Below are positions 24,845-34,172 of a stretch of DNA of 64,000 bases, piece after piece. The notes below the pieces were generated by a model, which was given only the letters and a program-made list of their open reading frames with translations, was not told where the DNA came from and did no database searches. Location of the stretch: NCBI GenBank assembly GCA_910589375.1, contig CAJUTK010000002.1, forward strand, positions 310,001 to 374,000, written 5' to 3'. Position 1 is the first letter of the stretch, and every line of letters begins with the position of its first letter. This stretch comes from an uncultured Bacilli bacterium. Lineage in GTDB: Bacteria; Bacillota_I; Bacilli_A; RF39; UBA660. Position numbers and translations under genes: made by a program.

Positions 24845-26213
24845 GCAAATTTGGCTCTTTTTTCTCTTTTTTTCCTTTTTTATTTTATGTTTTTTATGGA
24901 CTACACAAGGACTTTTTTTTGATAAGTATTATGAGTTACATAAAAGCCGTGAACTTTCTAATGTTGCCTCTAAATTGATAGATAATTATAAGCATATGGA
25001 TTTCAATGAATTCTTAGATAAGCTAGCATATGAAGAAGGTATCTGTATTGATATTGAAGTGAATAATCAATTTTTATATCTTTCTACAAGCTTTAATAGA
25101 GGATGTATAATAGGAAATGGTAGAGAGTCTTATAAAAGTGATTTCAAAGCGAGTAATGAGACAAAAAAAGCTTATAAACTTGTTAACAGCCGTTTTGGCA
25201 ATGAAACTTTAGTTTATGGCATTAAATTAGATGAAAACACAGTTGCCTATATTAGTACTTCTTTAGTGCCACTTGATTCTGCAACTCATCTTCTGAAGAA
25301 ACAATTGATACTTATTTCTATTTTTATTGTGCTCTTATCGATTATTATTTCTTATTATTTATCTAAAAAGATTGCAAGACCAATTGAAGAGATGAATGAA
25401 AAAGCTAGTAACATAGCAGGTGGAAACTTTAAGGATTCTTTTAATAGTAATACGAATATTTGTGAAATTAGAGAATTAGAAAATAGTTTAAATGAAATGA
25501 GCCATGAATTCAATCAAACGGAAGAATTAAGAAGAGATTTAATGGCTAATGTTAGTCATGATTTGAAAACTCCACTTACTATGATTAAAGCCTATGCAGA
25601 AATGGTGAGAGACTTAACTTATAAAAATGAAGAGAAAAGAAATGAAAATTTGAACGTAATTATTGATGAGACAGAACGCTTAAATTTATTGGTAGACGAT
25701 ATTTTAACTCTTTCTAGTATGCAGGCAGAAATGGTAGAATTAGAATACACCGATTTTTCTTTAAACGCTTTAATAGAATCTATTATCAAAAGATATAATG
25801 TTCTCTTAGATAAAGAAGGCTATGAGTTTATCTATGAAAATAAGGAATTATTTGTATACGCAGATAGAAAAAGAACAGAACAAGTTATTTATAATATTTT
25901 GAATAATGCTATTAACTATACTGGAGATGATAAAAAAGTATATATCCAAACAGAGGAGAAGGAAAATACTATCAGAATTAGCATAAAAGATACCGGAAAG
26001 GGAATTAAAGAGGAAGAAAAAGATAAAATTTGGAATAAATATTACCACTCTAAAAAGGAACATAAAAGAAATCGTGTTGGTACTGGTTTAGGACTTTCTA
26101 TTGTAAAAAATATTTTAGAAGGCTATCATTTACCTTATGGGATTGAGTCTTCAAAAGGAGAGGGAACCATTTTCTTTTTCGAATTAGAAAAGTCTAGTGG
26201 AAAGAACAAGTAA
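24828..26213 (+). CDS. Sensor histidine kinase
   Basis: A 461-residue membrane kinase, partner of the regulator just upstream (17-nt overlap). Two membrane helices (about residues 8-27 and 160-183) flank an extracellular sensor of about 130 residues. HAMP follows (KKIARPIEEMNEKASNI), then the H-box ANVSHDLKTPLTM, N-box YNILNNAINYTGDD, G1 DTGKGI and G2 GTGLGLSIVKNI. The DLKTP form suits a bifunctional kinase/phosphatase of the HisKA type. An upstream in-frame TTG (24816) is possible, but ATG 24828 is preferred. Confidence 0.94.
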   Translation: MKSLHKQIWLFFLFFSFFILCFLWTTQGLFFDKYYELHKSRELSNVASKLIDNYKHMDFNEFLDKLAYEEGICIDIEVNNQFLYLSTSFNRGCIIGNGRESYKSDFKASNETKKAYKLVNSRFGNETLVYGIKLDENTVAYISTSLVPLDSATHLLKKQLILISIFIVLLSIIISYYLSKKIARPIEEMNEKASNIAGGNFKDSFNSNTNICEIRELENSLNEMSHEFNQTEELRRDLMANVSHDLKTPLTMIKAYAEMVRDLTYKNEEKRNENLNVIIDETERLNLLVDDILTLSSMQAEMVELEYTDFSLNALIESIIKRYNVLLDKEGYEFIYENKELFVYADRKRTEQVIYNILNNAINYTGDDKKVYIQTEEKENTIRISIKDTGKGIKEEEKDKIWNKYYHSKKEHKRNRVGTGLGLSIVKNILEGYHLPYGIESSKGEGTIFFFELEKSSGKNK

Positions 26214-26232
26214 TTTTACTTGTTTTTTTTTA
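26205..26232 (+). terminator. Terminator overlapping the kinase stop
   Basis: AACAAGTA / TACTTGTT stem with T8 tail. Confidence 0.7.
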
Positions 26233-26275
26233 TATTCTTGTGATACAATAGTAGTGTTGAATAGAGGGGATATTT

Positions 26276-26650
26276 ATGTCAAAAAAAGGATTTACACTCG
26301 TTGAGTTATTAGCTGTTTTAGTTTTGTTGACGGTAATAGTATTGGTTGCTTTTCCTAATATTATAGGAGCAGTGAAAAGTACAAATGATCAACTTGATAA
26401 AGCTACGACTACTCTTTTAGAGTCTAATGCAAGATCTTATGCTAATGATAATCCAGTAAAGTATCCAACAACGACTACCAAAAATTACTGTGTAAATGTA
26501 GAAGATTTGGTAAAGGAAGGATATACACAAAGCCCAATTGCTAATGTTTCAGAGTCAGATGCAAAAGAAATTGAAAAGGCATGGTCTGTTTCTTTTTCCT
26601 GTGGTAGTGGAAAATGTACAAAATTTCAAGTAAAAAAAGCGAGATGTTAA
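26276..26650 (+). CDS. Type IV pilin-like protein (ComGC-like)
   Basis: A 124-residue prepilin. The N-terminus KKGFTLVELLAVLVLLTVIV is the class III signal: cleavage after the Gly by prepilin peptidase (encoded here at 55969) and methylation of Phe, with Glu at +5. The mature domain has three Cys in the second half (VSFSCGSGKC, KKARC), plus NYC. It stands away from the other pilus genes, with its own extended -10 (TGATACAAT). Expected to be part of the pilus or competence pseudopilus. Confidence 0.9.
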   Translation: MSKKGFTLVELLAVLVLLTVIVLVAFPNIIGAVKSTNDQLDKATTTLLESNARSYANDNPVKYPTTTTKNYCVNVEDLVKEGYTQSPIANVSESDAKEIEKAWSVSFSCGSGKCTKFQVKKARC

Positions 26651-26651
26651 C

Positions 26652-27326
26652 TTGTTAGAACGATTAGAATTATTAGTAGGAACAGAAAATCTTGATAAAC
26701 TACGTAATAGTAACGTATTAGTAATTGGTATAGGTGGAGTAGGTGGGTATGCTGTTGAGTCTTTAGCACGTTCTGGCATTGGGAGTTTAACTCTTGTTGA
26801 TCCAGACGTTGTAGAGAAGACAAATATCAATAGACAGATAGTAGCGCTTACTAGTACTATTGGAAAATATAAGGTAGATGTTGCTAAAGAAAGAGTTCAA
26901 GATATCGGTTTAGATACTCATGTAAGGATAGCGAAAGAATTTGTAACAGAAGAAAACATAGAGGATTATTTAGAAGAAATTGACTTTGTAATAGATGCTT
27001 GTGATACCCTTCTGGCAAAACTTGCTATTATCAAGGCTTGTAAGAAAAAGGATATTCCTTTTATTTCTTGTATGGGTACTGGTAATAAAATGGATCCTAC
27101 TAAGTTTTGCATTATGGATTTATCTAAGACTAGCTATGATCCTTTGGCGAAACGATTAAGAAAGTTAGTTCGAGATTCTAATATAGAAGGTTTTATCCCA
27201 GTAGTAGTTAGTACAGAAATGAAAAATGTTGATGTGAAAGATACTATTCCATCCAATTCCTTTGTTCCAGGAGTAGCGGGAATGATATGTGCAAGTTATG
27301 TTATAAATCAATTGATAAGTAGGTGA
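26652..27326 (+). CDS. tcdA: TcdA-like E1 enzyme (ThiF/MoeB family)
   Basis: An ATP-dependent dehydratase that cyclises t6A to ct6A in tRNA, by family resemblance. The 224 residues have the nucleotide loop GIGGVGGYAVESLARSGIG (residues 26-44), LVDPDVVEKTNINRQI with the ATP-binding Asp/Arg, the DACDT segment and the C-terminal SNSFVPGVAGMICASYVI. The start is a TTG directly after the pilin stop; no ATG is available. ThiF or MoeB are less likely because the CxxC zinc motif and the thiazole neighbours are absent. Confidence 0.87.
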   Translation: MLERLELLVGTENLDKLRNSNVLVIGIGGVGGYAVESLARSGIGSLTLVDPDVVEKTNINRQIVALTSTIGKYKVDVAKERVQDIGLDTHVRIAKEFVTEENIEDYLEEIDFVIDACDTLLAKLAIIKACKKKDIPFISCMGTGNKMDPTKFCIMDLSKTSYDPLAKRLRKLVRDSNIEGFIPVVVSTEMKNVDVKDTIPSNSFVPGVAGMICASYVINQLISR

Positions 27327-27330
27327 GACT

Positions 27331-27876
27331 TTGGAAAACCTAATAAGTATAGTAAAACAGTTTACAGGAAATGTAGTCTGCTTAGGGGTACAGGATGGTA
27401 GAATTTTAAGAAATTTAGAACAAAATAAGCAAGTAAACGTTTATACTATTGAAAGAAGTAGAGGAAAAAGTATATTTTCTCGCAAAAAAAAAGCTCATGT
27501 AAAAGAATCAAAGTCTAAAAAAGTAAATATGAAGAAGCTTAGAAAAACATTTAAAAAGAAATCTGTTGATTATATTGTTTGCGATATAAATGAAATTTAT
27601 GATTATTTTAAATATTTTATTTATGATAGTGTTGTTATAAATAAGAAGAAACTCTATTTATATGGAGAGTCTAAATATATAGATCCTAAAGTATTATCGA
27701 AAAGATTTAAAAGGTATCATGCAAAAGTAACCATTATAGAATCTTCTTCCACACAATTTTTATTAGTTGTGGATAACGCTGAGAGCAGAGGAAATTGGTT
27801 TCAATCGAAGTGGTATATTGTAATAGATACATTTCATAATATAGGAGATATGATATCAGCTGCGCTAATTAGTTAG
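27331..27876 (+). CDS. Unknown basic protein, possibly methyltransferase-like
   Basis: A 181-residue protein beginning with TTG preceded by AGGTGAG. The N-terminal NVVCLGVQDGRILRNLE resembles a glycine-rich nucleotide- or SAM-binding loop, and a Lys-rich stretch (SIFSRKKKAHVKESKSKK, about residues 47-64) follows. No membrane helix. It may be a degenerate class I methyltransferase, but key acidic residues are not clear, so no function is assigned. It lies between tcdA and a HAD phosphatase in a closely spaced operon. Confidence 0.65.
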   Translation: MENLISIVKQFTGNVVCLGVQDGRILRNLEQNKQVNVYTIERSRGKSIFSRKKKAHVKESKSKKVNMKKLRKTFKKKSVDYIVCDINEIYDYFKYFIYDSVVINKKKLYLYGESKYIDPKVLSKRFKRYHAKVTIIESSSTQFLLVVDNAESRGNWFQSKWYIVIDTFHNIGDMISAALIS

Positions 27877-27888
27877 AAAGGTGATAAG

Positions 27889-28605
27889 ATGAAGATTATT
27901 GTTAGTGATTTTGATGGAACATTATTTGGAAAAGATTTTGATGAGAATAGAAAAGCCATTAATGATTTTGTTCATCGTGGAAATTTATTTATTATAGCAA
28001 CTGGTCGTGCTATGAACTATTTAGCGGAAGATTTGAGTATGGTAGATATTGATTGCGAATACTATATATGTAACGATGGTGGAGTAATTTTTGATAAGTA
28101 CTTTAATGTTGTTTACCGAAAAGATATTAAACAGGAATTAGTTAGACCAATTTATCATATACTTGCGGATGATGATAATATGTTAGAAACTTTTATTGAT
28201 ACGAGTCATGGGTATGTATCAGATACTAGTAAATGTGCAAATGGGATTATAGCGAGACCATATGATAGGGATAAAGCTATGATTACTTTAGAAAATATTT
28301 TAAGAAAATTTCCAGATATTAATGGGTATATGAGCACTCATTGGATTAATTTAATTGATAAGGATGTTTCTAAAAAAGCTGCTATTGATTATCTAGTAGA
28401 GACTTATCGATATTCCGATACTGACATTTATACAGTAGGGGATGGTATGAATGATTATGATATGATAGAGCACTATAAAGGATACACATTTGAAAGCAGT
28501 CCAGAAGATTTAAAGCGAGTTGCTGTTGGAACTGTTAACAACATTAAGGAATTAATAGAATTAATTGACAAGAAGGAAGAAGTTGTAGATGATAGAGGCT
28601 GGTAA
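27889..28605 (+). CDS. HAD-family phosphatase (Cof-like)
   Basis: A 238-residue hydrolase with the nucleophile motif DFDGTLFG at residues 7-14, motif II (ATGRAMNYL), a class IIB cap, and the C-terminal GDGMNDYDMIEH. Likely acts on sugar phosphates or similar small phosphates; the substrate cannot be read from sequence. Last gene of the operon, followed by a perfect GAAA-tetraloop terminator. Confidence 0.9.
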   Translation: MKIIVSDFDGTLFGKDFDENRKAINDFVHRGNLFIIATGRAMNYLAEDLSMVDIDCEYYICNDGGVIFDKYFNVVYRKDIKQELVRPIYHILADDDNMLETFIDTSHGYVSDTSKCANGIIARPYDRDKAMITLENILRKFPDINGYMSTHWINLIDKDVSKKAAIDYLVETYRYSDTDIYTVGDGMNDYDMIEHYKGYTFESSPEDLKRVAVGTVNNIKELIELIDKKEEVVDDRGW

Positions 28606-28628
28606 GTTAACGAAAGTTAACTTTTTTT
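28604..28628 (+). terminator. Terminator with GAAA tetraloop
   Basis: AAGTTAAC / GTTAACTT, loop GAAA, T7 tail. Confidence 0.85.
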
Positions 28629-28683
28629 ATATTCTGACATTTTTTTTAATGCTCCTGTATTATAACTAATATAGGAGGTATCT

Positions 28684-29553
28684 ATGGCGAAAAAGTTTAA
28701 GTCTAAAAGAAAGTTAAGGAAACTTTGGATTTTAAAATCTATCTTTTTAATAATATTAGTATATATTCTAATAAAACTATGTATTTATTCTTTAGTAGAT
28801 ATAAGCCCGATATCTTATTTTAAAATAGAGACAGTAGGACATGAATTTTATCAGAAAATAAAGGATAATACTATTAATAATCCTGTTATTTTATTAAATT
28901 ATAAAGGTTACCCTAAAGTAAATTTACTTCCTGTTATAACGCCACCAAAGGAGGAAATTAAAAAATTTAGTATTTACATTTATAACACACATCAAAAAGA
29001 GGGGTATGCTACTAAAGGAAATGTGTTTGATGCTGCTAAAGATTTAAAAAAGGCTTTAGAAAATGATTTATTAGAGGTAGTTGTTGAGGAAGGAAATATA
29101 ACAGAGTTTTTAAATGCTAACAATTATGATTATAGGTATAGCTATGTAGCAAGTAGGTATTTTATAGAGGAAGAGTTAAGAAAGAGAAGCTATGACTTAG
29201 TGATAGATTTACATAGAGATGCTATTAGTAAAAGTGCCTCTACTGTAACAATTAATGGAAAGAAATACGCCAAAATTTTATTTGTTGTTGGTAAGGAACA
29301 TAAAAATTATAAAAAAAATCAGAAACTAGCAGAAGCTTTAAACAAAGCAGTTTCTTCTAAATATCCAACTTTGACAAGAGGAGTTTTGTTAAGGGAAGGA
29401 AAGAATGTAAATGGAATTTATAATCAAGATTTAGGTGAAAATATGATATTGTTAGAATTGGGTGCTAATTATAATACTTATGAGGAGGTACAAAATACAA
29501 TACATTTAATAGCGCCTATTATAGGAGAATATATATATGGAAAAAAAGTATAA
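28684..29553 (+). CDS. SpoIIP-like peptidoglycan hydrolase
   Basis: A 289-residue membrane-anchored hydrolase: basic start, one membrane helix at about residues 16-36, then an external domain. The catalytic pattern of the SpoIIP amidase/endopeptidase family is present: IYNTHQKEGY (His about 106), VIDLHRDA (His about 179) and ILLELG (Glu about 266). In sporulators SpoIIP thins the septal wall during engulfment. Whether this organism sporulates is unknown; a vegetative wall role is possible. The ribosome site AGGAGGT is strong. Overlaps the next gene by 17 nt. Confidence 0.87.
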   Translation: MAKKFKSKRKLRKLWILKSIFLIILVYILIKLCIYSLVDISPISYFKIETVGHEFYQKIKDNTINNPVILLNYKGYPKVNLLPVITPPKEEIKKFSIYIYNTHQKEGYATKGNVFDAAKDLKKALENDLLEVVVEEGNITEFLNANNYDYRYSYVASRYFIEEELRKRSYDLVIDLHRDAISKSASTVTINGKKYAKILFVVGKEHKNYKKNQKLAEALNKAVSSKYPTLTRGVLLREGKNVNGIYNQDLGENMILLELGANYNTYEEVQNTIHLIAPIIGEYIYGKKV

Positions 29554-29863
29554 AGTATTTAAGTGGACATTTCTATTTTTTTTAGTTATTTTTTTAACCC
29601 TTTATTTCTCGCAATTAACTGGGTATTATGAGTTTAAGAATTATCAGAAAATGTCCTTAACACAGGATCAAATTGCGCAGTTTGAACAAGATATAAAGGA
29701 TGGAAAACAAGTGGATATAAAAGACTATGTTGTTAATACTGATAAAGATTATCAGAATAAATTTTCTAAAACAGGATTAAAACTATCAACTGGTATTAGT
29801 GATCTTGTTAAAAATAGTGTTGCGAAGATTTTTGGAACAATTGCTGGATTTGTAACTGAATAG
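29537..29863 (+). CDS. Single-pass membrane protein, unknown
   Basis: A 108-residue protein with one membrane helix (about residues 9-26) and an external or cytosolic tail with polar and acidic residues. It overlaps the SpoIIP-like gene, so translation is probably coupled and the two may work together at the wall. No family recognised. Confidence 0.65.
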   Translation: MEKKYKVFKWTFLFFLVIFLTLYFSQLTGYYEFKNYQKMSLTQDQIAQFEQDIKDGKQVDIKDYVVNTDKDYQNKFSKTGLKLSTGISDLVKNSVAKIFGTIAGFVTE

Positions 29864-29928
29864 AAAAAGAAAAGTATTGAAAAAAAATTTGGTTATGATA
29901 GAATAGAATTAGATACAGGAGGTTTTGT

Positions 29929-30324
29929 ATGGAAAAGAAAGGTATGAATATCACCATAACGGGTGAAGAGAAAAATAAAAATGAAATTATTTATAATAAT
30001 GTAGTAGATGCTATGAACAATTTGAAAATGACGAAAGATGAACAAATTGAATATTTAAAAACGAAAGTATCTAATATGGAGAATACTTATCAGAGCAATA
30101 TCATGATTTTAATTACGCTTATTATTTCTGTTTTGTTACTTGGTTTAGGATTATATTTAGTAGCAACTGATCAGATTTTCCTCGGTATTGTTTTAGTGCT
30201 ATTGGGATTTTCTGTTATTGTAGTAAAGCTTTTGTTAACCTTAAGAAGATATACCTCAATGCGTACTAAAAAATATATAGAAATAGACTCTTTAAAAGAA
30301 AATTTAAGTTCCATTTTGAAATAA
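29929..30324 (+). CDS. Small membrane protein with coiled N-terminus, unknown
   Basis: A 131-residue protein: a polar helical N-terminal half (about residues 1-55) and two adjacent membrane helices (about 57-78 and 84-104), then a short basic tail. AGGAGGTTTTGT lies before ATG. A promoter TTGAAA-N16-TAGAAT (extended with TGA) precedes it, and a perfect palindromic terminator overlaps its end, so it is a one-gene unit. No family recognised. Confidence 0.7.
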   Translation: MEKKGMNITITGEEKNKNEIIYNNVVDAMNNLKMTKDEQIEYLKTKVSNMENTYQSNIMILITLIISVLLLGLGLYLVATDQIFLGIVLVLLGFSVIVVKLLLTLRRYTSMRTKKYIEIDSLKENLSSILK

Positions 30325-30345
30325 GCAATATTGCTTATTTTTTCT
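30320..30345 (+). terminator. Terminator
   Basis: 20-nt perfect palindrome beginning AATAAGCAAT at 30320, followed by T-rich tail. Confidence 0.75.
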
Positions 30346-30382
30346 TTCTGTGTTACTCTAATAGTAGAAGGTAGGGGAAAAA

Positions 30383-32062
30383 ATGGAAGAAACAGTAAAG
30401 AAGAAAAAAAGTAAAAAAGGTATCCTATTATTTTTCGTTTTAATAATACTTGTTGGAGGCATTGCTGGCGTTTTTTTAATGAAGAATCAAAAGGAGAAGC
30501 CAAATAATCCTTCTAATAGCAATGAAGAGCCTAGTAATAGTAATAAAAACGAAATTAAGAGTGATAAGATATCTGTTGTAGTTGAGGATGTAAATCTTAT
30601 TAGACAGTATGGAAATTATTTTGAAGTGGAGAAAGAAGGCGAGTATTCTTTAGTAGATTCTAAAGGAACTACGATACTAGAGAATCCCCTTTATTTATCT
30701 CATGCGCTTTCCGATGGAAAAGTAGTTTATAAAGGAAAACCTCTAGTAGTATTTGGAACATTTGAGAAATATAAAGTATATTATAGTTCTGATGCCCCAG
30801 AATTAGGGTATGTTGTCATTTTTAATGATGTGTTAGATTATCAGAGCAATAAGGTTCAAGATTTCTATATTGGAAATGATATTGTGATTACATTCTATTG
30901 GAATCAAAAGACAGATGAAAATCTTATTGTAAAATATAATCTTAAGACAGGCGCTGTATTATCAGAAAACTTTGTAGATGGCTCTTTAGATTTATTTTTT
31001 TGGAATGATAAAAATTATTTATCAGTAGGTCACGAGAATATTATTGATTTAAACACCTTAGAAAAAGTTTTTCAAAAAGAATATACCTTAGGAGAAATGG
31101 CATTTGCAGATAGTACTAAGATTATTAGCTATCATAATAAGTATTTAACCGCCAAATTAAACGGTAAATACGGTATAATAGATGCCTCTGAAAAAGTAAT
31201 AATTCCTTTTAATTATTTGGGATTAGAACAAACTAAGAACAATGTAGTTATTGCTAGAACAAAAGATGGATTAGGACTTATAGATTATCAAAATCAGAAA
31301 GTATTAGATTTTGCTTATGATAAGATAGAAGTCTATAATGACTATATTGTAACAATTGATCATAATGGTATCTTAAAAGTCTTAAATAGTCGTTATGAAC
31401 CACTATTTACAGGAACTCATAAACTTCTTTTGACTCGTGAGAATGGCTCTAATACTTCTCAAAATATTAGAGAAAAATGGAATGTGTTAGCGTACTACAA
31501 TATGCTATCTACAAATGAATCTACCTCTTATTTTGCTATTTTAGATATAGCAAGTGGAAAATCTAAAGAACTTTTAGATTACTCTTCTTATGAGAAAGTA
31601 AATAGAAGCCCTAGTGGATATGGATATGTAGTATTTATGTCTGATGATAATTTCAGCGTATATGATGGTATTGTAGAGGTGTCAAAAGTGAATGTTAGTG
31701 AATATGGATTTACATCTGTAAATAGTTTCTATTATGTTGGTAGTGATTATATCGTTTTTAATACGAAGAAAAAAGACGATACAGAAATTAAGCAATATTT
31801 TATAAACATGAAAAAGAATATTATAGAATTACCAGAAGAGGTAACAGTAAAACCAGATGAAATACTAACTTATGATGAATTGTTTGATAATGGATATTTC
31901 TTAAAATACGAAAATGGTAGAATTAATATTTATGATGCTAATAACAACTTGTTATGCAGTATTATCGGAAAAGTAATAGAACCTATGAATATTACTGATA
32001 ATACATACTACCTTATTCAAAATGAAGATAAGGTAACAATCATTAGAATAAATGAAAAATAG
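30383..32062 (+). CDS. Membrane-anchored WG-repeat-like protein
   Basis: A 559-residue protein with a Lys-rich start, one membrane helix (about residues 14-33), an Asn/Ser-rich linker and a large external region of beta-rich repeats. Segments such as GKYGIIDASEKVIIPFNY and GLGLIDYQNQKVLDFAYD are of the WG/beta-leg repeat type, often used for binding at the cell surface. No enzyme motif seen. Ribosome site GTAGGGGAAAA. Confidence 0.75.
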   Translation: MEETVKKKKSKKGILLFFVLIILVGGIAGVFLMKNQKEKPNNPSNSNEEPSNSNKNEIKSDKISVVVEDVNLIRQYGNYFEVEKEGEYSLVDSKGTTILENPLYLSHALSDGKVVYKGKPLVVFGTFEKYKVYYSSDAPELGYVVIFNDVLDYQSNKVQDFYIGNDIVITFYWNQKTDENLIVKYNLKTGAVLSENFVDGSLDLFFWNDKNYLSVGHENIIDLNTLEKVFQKEYTLGEMAFADSTKIISYHNKYLTAKLNGKYGIIDASEKVIIPFNYLGLEQTKNNVVIARTKDGLGLIDYQNQKVLDFAYDKIEVYNDYIVTIDHNGILKVLNSRYEPLFTGTHKLLLTRENGSNTSQNIREKWNVLAYYNMLSTNESTSYFAILDIASGKSKELLDYSSYEKVNRSPSGYGYVVFMSDDNFSVYDGIVEVSKVNVSEYGFTSVNSFYYVGSDYIVFNTKKKDDTEIKQYFINMKKNIIELPEEVTVKPDEILTYDELFDNGYFLKYENGRINIYDANNNLLCSIIGKVIEPMNITDNTYYLIQNEDKVTIIRINEK

Positions 32063-32088
32063 AATATCTAATTATTCTATTTTTTTTT
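32057..32088 (+). terminator. Terminator
   Basis: AAATAGAATA / TATTCTATTT stem with TCTAAT loop and T-run. Confidence 0.8.
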
Positions 32089-32119
32089 GAACTATGTTAA
32101 AATGGTAATAGGTGATTTT

Positions 32120-32536
32120 ATGGAACAAATGACAAGAAGCGAACTTCGCCAAAAGATTATGACAATTTTGTATCAAATTAATGTATATCAAAATAATAAA
32201 ATAGAATATGAGGTTGATAAAGTAATTAGTGATGCTTTAGAAATCGATAATGAGTTTGTAAGAGATTCTGTTTATGGAGTTATTACTAATCAAACAGATA
32301 TAGATGCTATTGCAGATAGCTATTTAAATAAATGGACTATTAAACGATTAGGTTTTACAGATCAAGCGATTTTACGTTTAGGAATTTATGAATTACTTTA
32401 TACGGATACCCCAGAAGTAGTTGCTATTAATGAAGCTATTGAGCTTGCTAAAGATTATAGTGATGATGATGTTAGAAAAATGATTAATGGAGTATTAGAT
32501 AAAGTATATCATAGTAAGGTGGATCATGAAGCCTAA
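32120..32536 (+). CDS. nusB: Transcription antitermination factor NusB
   Basis: An RNA-binding all-helical protein of the rRNA antitermination complex. From ATG 32120 the protein has 138 residues, starting MEQMTRSELRQKIM. The C-terminal half has the typical AILRLGIYELLYTD, PEVVAINEAIELAKDYS and RKMINGVLDKV. The upstream in-frame start (32087) overlaps the preceding terminator and lacks a ribosome site. It is first of nusB-xseA-xseB, an arrangement common in Bacillota, with an 11-nt overlap into xseA. Confidence 0.95.
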   Translation: MEQMTRSELRQKIMTILYQINVYQNNKIEYEVDKVISDALEIDNEFVRDSVYGVITNQTDIDAIADSYLNKWTIKRLGFTDQAILRLGIYELLYTDTPEVVAINEAIELAKDYSDDDVRKMINGVLDKVYHSKVDHEA

Positions 32537-33869
32537 TCAATCTAAATATTTAACAGTATCTACTATTAATCGATATTTAAAAGATCAATTTGATCGAAAT
32601 GAGCATCTTAGAACCGTATTTTTAAAAGGGGAAATTTCTAATTTTAAAGGACATACTACAGGACATTTATATTTTTCATTGAAAGATGAAACTAGTAAAA
32701 TTAATGCCATTATGTTTAGTAGAAATGCCAGTAAATTAACATTTCAACCAGTAGATGGAACTAAAGTGTTAGTAGTTGGTAGAATTGGTATTTATGAGGC
32801 TAGTGGTAGTTATCAGATATATGTAGAAGATATGCAGGAGGATGGGGTAGGGAATTTATATATTGCCTTTGAAAAATTAAAAGAACAATTGTCAAAGGAA
32901 GGATTATTTGACCCCAAACATAAAAAGACTTTACCAAAGTATCCTACCAAGATAGGAATAGTAACAGCCCCAACAGGGGCAGCTATTAGAGATATTTTAT
33001 CGACTATTAAAAGAAGATATCCTCTATGTGAAACTATCCTTTTTCCTAGTTTAGTGCAAGGTGAGTATGCTGCACCAGATATTGTTAGAAATATTAAAAG
33101 GGCAAATAACTATAATCTTGATTTATTGATTGTAGGTCGTGGTGGAGGCTCTATAGAAGATTTATGGGCTTTCAACGAGGAAATAGTGGCGCGAGCTATT
33201 TATGATTCTGAAGTACCTGTTATTAGTGCAGTTGGTCATGAGGTAGATTTTACAATTGCTGACTTTGTAGCGGATCATAGGGCCCCTACACCAACTGGAG
33301 CGGCAGAGATGGCAGTTCCTAATGTAGTAGATTTATTAAAATATTTAAATCAATTACAAATTAGATTAGGGGAGTCTATTATAAAGAAAATTAATTATCA
33401 AAAACTAGTAATGGATTCTTTAAAAAACTCTTATGTTATTAAAAGCCCTATGATTATGTTTGATAATAAAAGACAGGCATTAGATTTATTACATAATCAA
33501 CTATTAGAAGGAATGAATGACTATTTAGAGGATAAAAAGGGTACACTTGAACAGTATAGGACACACTACATATTAAAAAATCCAAGAATTCTTTATGAAA
33601 AGAAAAAGGAAATGGTTAGCAGATTTATAGTAGACTTAAATCGGACTATGATGAATATTATTGACAGAAAAAAAGTACGCATATGTCATGATATAGAAAA
33701 ACTAGAATTAGTAAATCCTTTAGAAGTATTGAAAAGGGGTTATTCGGTTTCTTATAGGGATGGTAATGTTATTAAAAATATAAAAGATATTTCTATAGGA
33801 GATACAATTGAGGTAAGACTCCAAGATGGTGAACTTCAAGCTAAAGTAGAAAGTACAAAGGAGAAATAA
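32526..33869 (+). CDS. xseA: Exodeoxyribonuclease VII large subunit
   Basis: Single-strand-specific DNase. The 447 residues start with an OB-fold (TVSTINRYLKDQFD, VFLKGEISNFKGHTTGHLYF), then the catalytic domain with PTGAAIRDILSTIKRRYP, GRGGGSIEDLWAFN and AVGHEVDFTIADFVAD, and a long coiled helical region. All are diagnostic. Followed 1 nt later by xseB. Confidence 0.97.
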   Translation: MKPNQSKYLTVSTINRYLKDQFDRNEHLRTVFLKGEISNFKGHTTGHLYFSLKDETSKINAIMFSRNASKLTFQPVDGTKVLVVGRIGIYEASGSYQIYVEDMQEDGVGNLYIAFEKLKEQLSKEGLFDPKHKKTLPKYPTKIGIVTAPTGAAIRDILSTIKRRYPLCETILFPSLVQGEYAAPDIVRNIKRANNYNLDLLIVGRGGGSIEDLWAFNEEIVARAIYDSEVPVISAVGHEVDFTIADFVADHRAPTPTGAAEMAVPNVVDLLKYLNQLQIRLGESIIKKINYQKLVMDSLKNSYVIKSPMIMFDNKRQALDLLHNQLLEGMNDYLEDKKGTLEQYRTHYILKNPRILYEKKKEMVSRFIVDLNRTMMNIIDRKKVRICHDIEKLELVNPLEVLKRGYSVSYRDGNVIKNIKDISIGDTIEVRLQDGELQAKVESTKEK

Positions 33870-33870
33870 G

Positions 33871-34107
33871 ATGGCAAAAGAAAAAGAAGTAAAATTTGAA
33901 GATAAAATGGTAGAATTAGAGACGATTATTAATGAATTAGAGAACGGAGAAGTAGACTTAGATTCTTCTATTGAAAAATATACTAGAGCAATGAAATTAG
34001 TAAATGAATGTGATGAGAAACTAAAAAGTATAGAAGAACAAGTAAATAAGATAGTAAAAGAGGATGGAAGTTTAGAAGATTTTGAGACAGAGGCTATAGA
34101 AGATTAG
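33871..34107 (+). CDS. xseB: Exodeoxyribonuclease VII small subunit
   Basis: A 78-residue helical protein that binds the coiled region of XseA. Contains the family core VELETIINELENGEVDLDSS and a helix with EKCDEKLK-like spacing (NECDEKLKSIEEQV). Spaced 1 nt from xseA after GGAGAAATAAG. Confidence 0.95.
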   Translation: MAKEKEVKFEDKMVELETIINELENGEVDLDSSIEKYTRAMKLVNECDEKLKSIEEQVNKIVKEDGSLEDFETEAIED

Positions 34108-34172
34108 TCTCTTTCTTTACTTTCATATTATAAATATGTTATAATACATTTCGTTTTGAGGAGGATAAGAGT

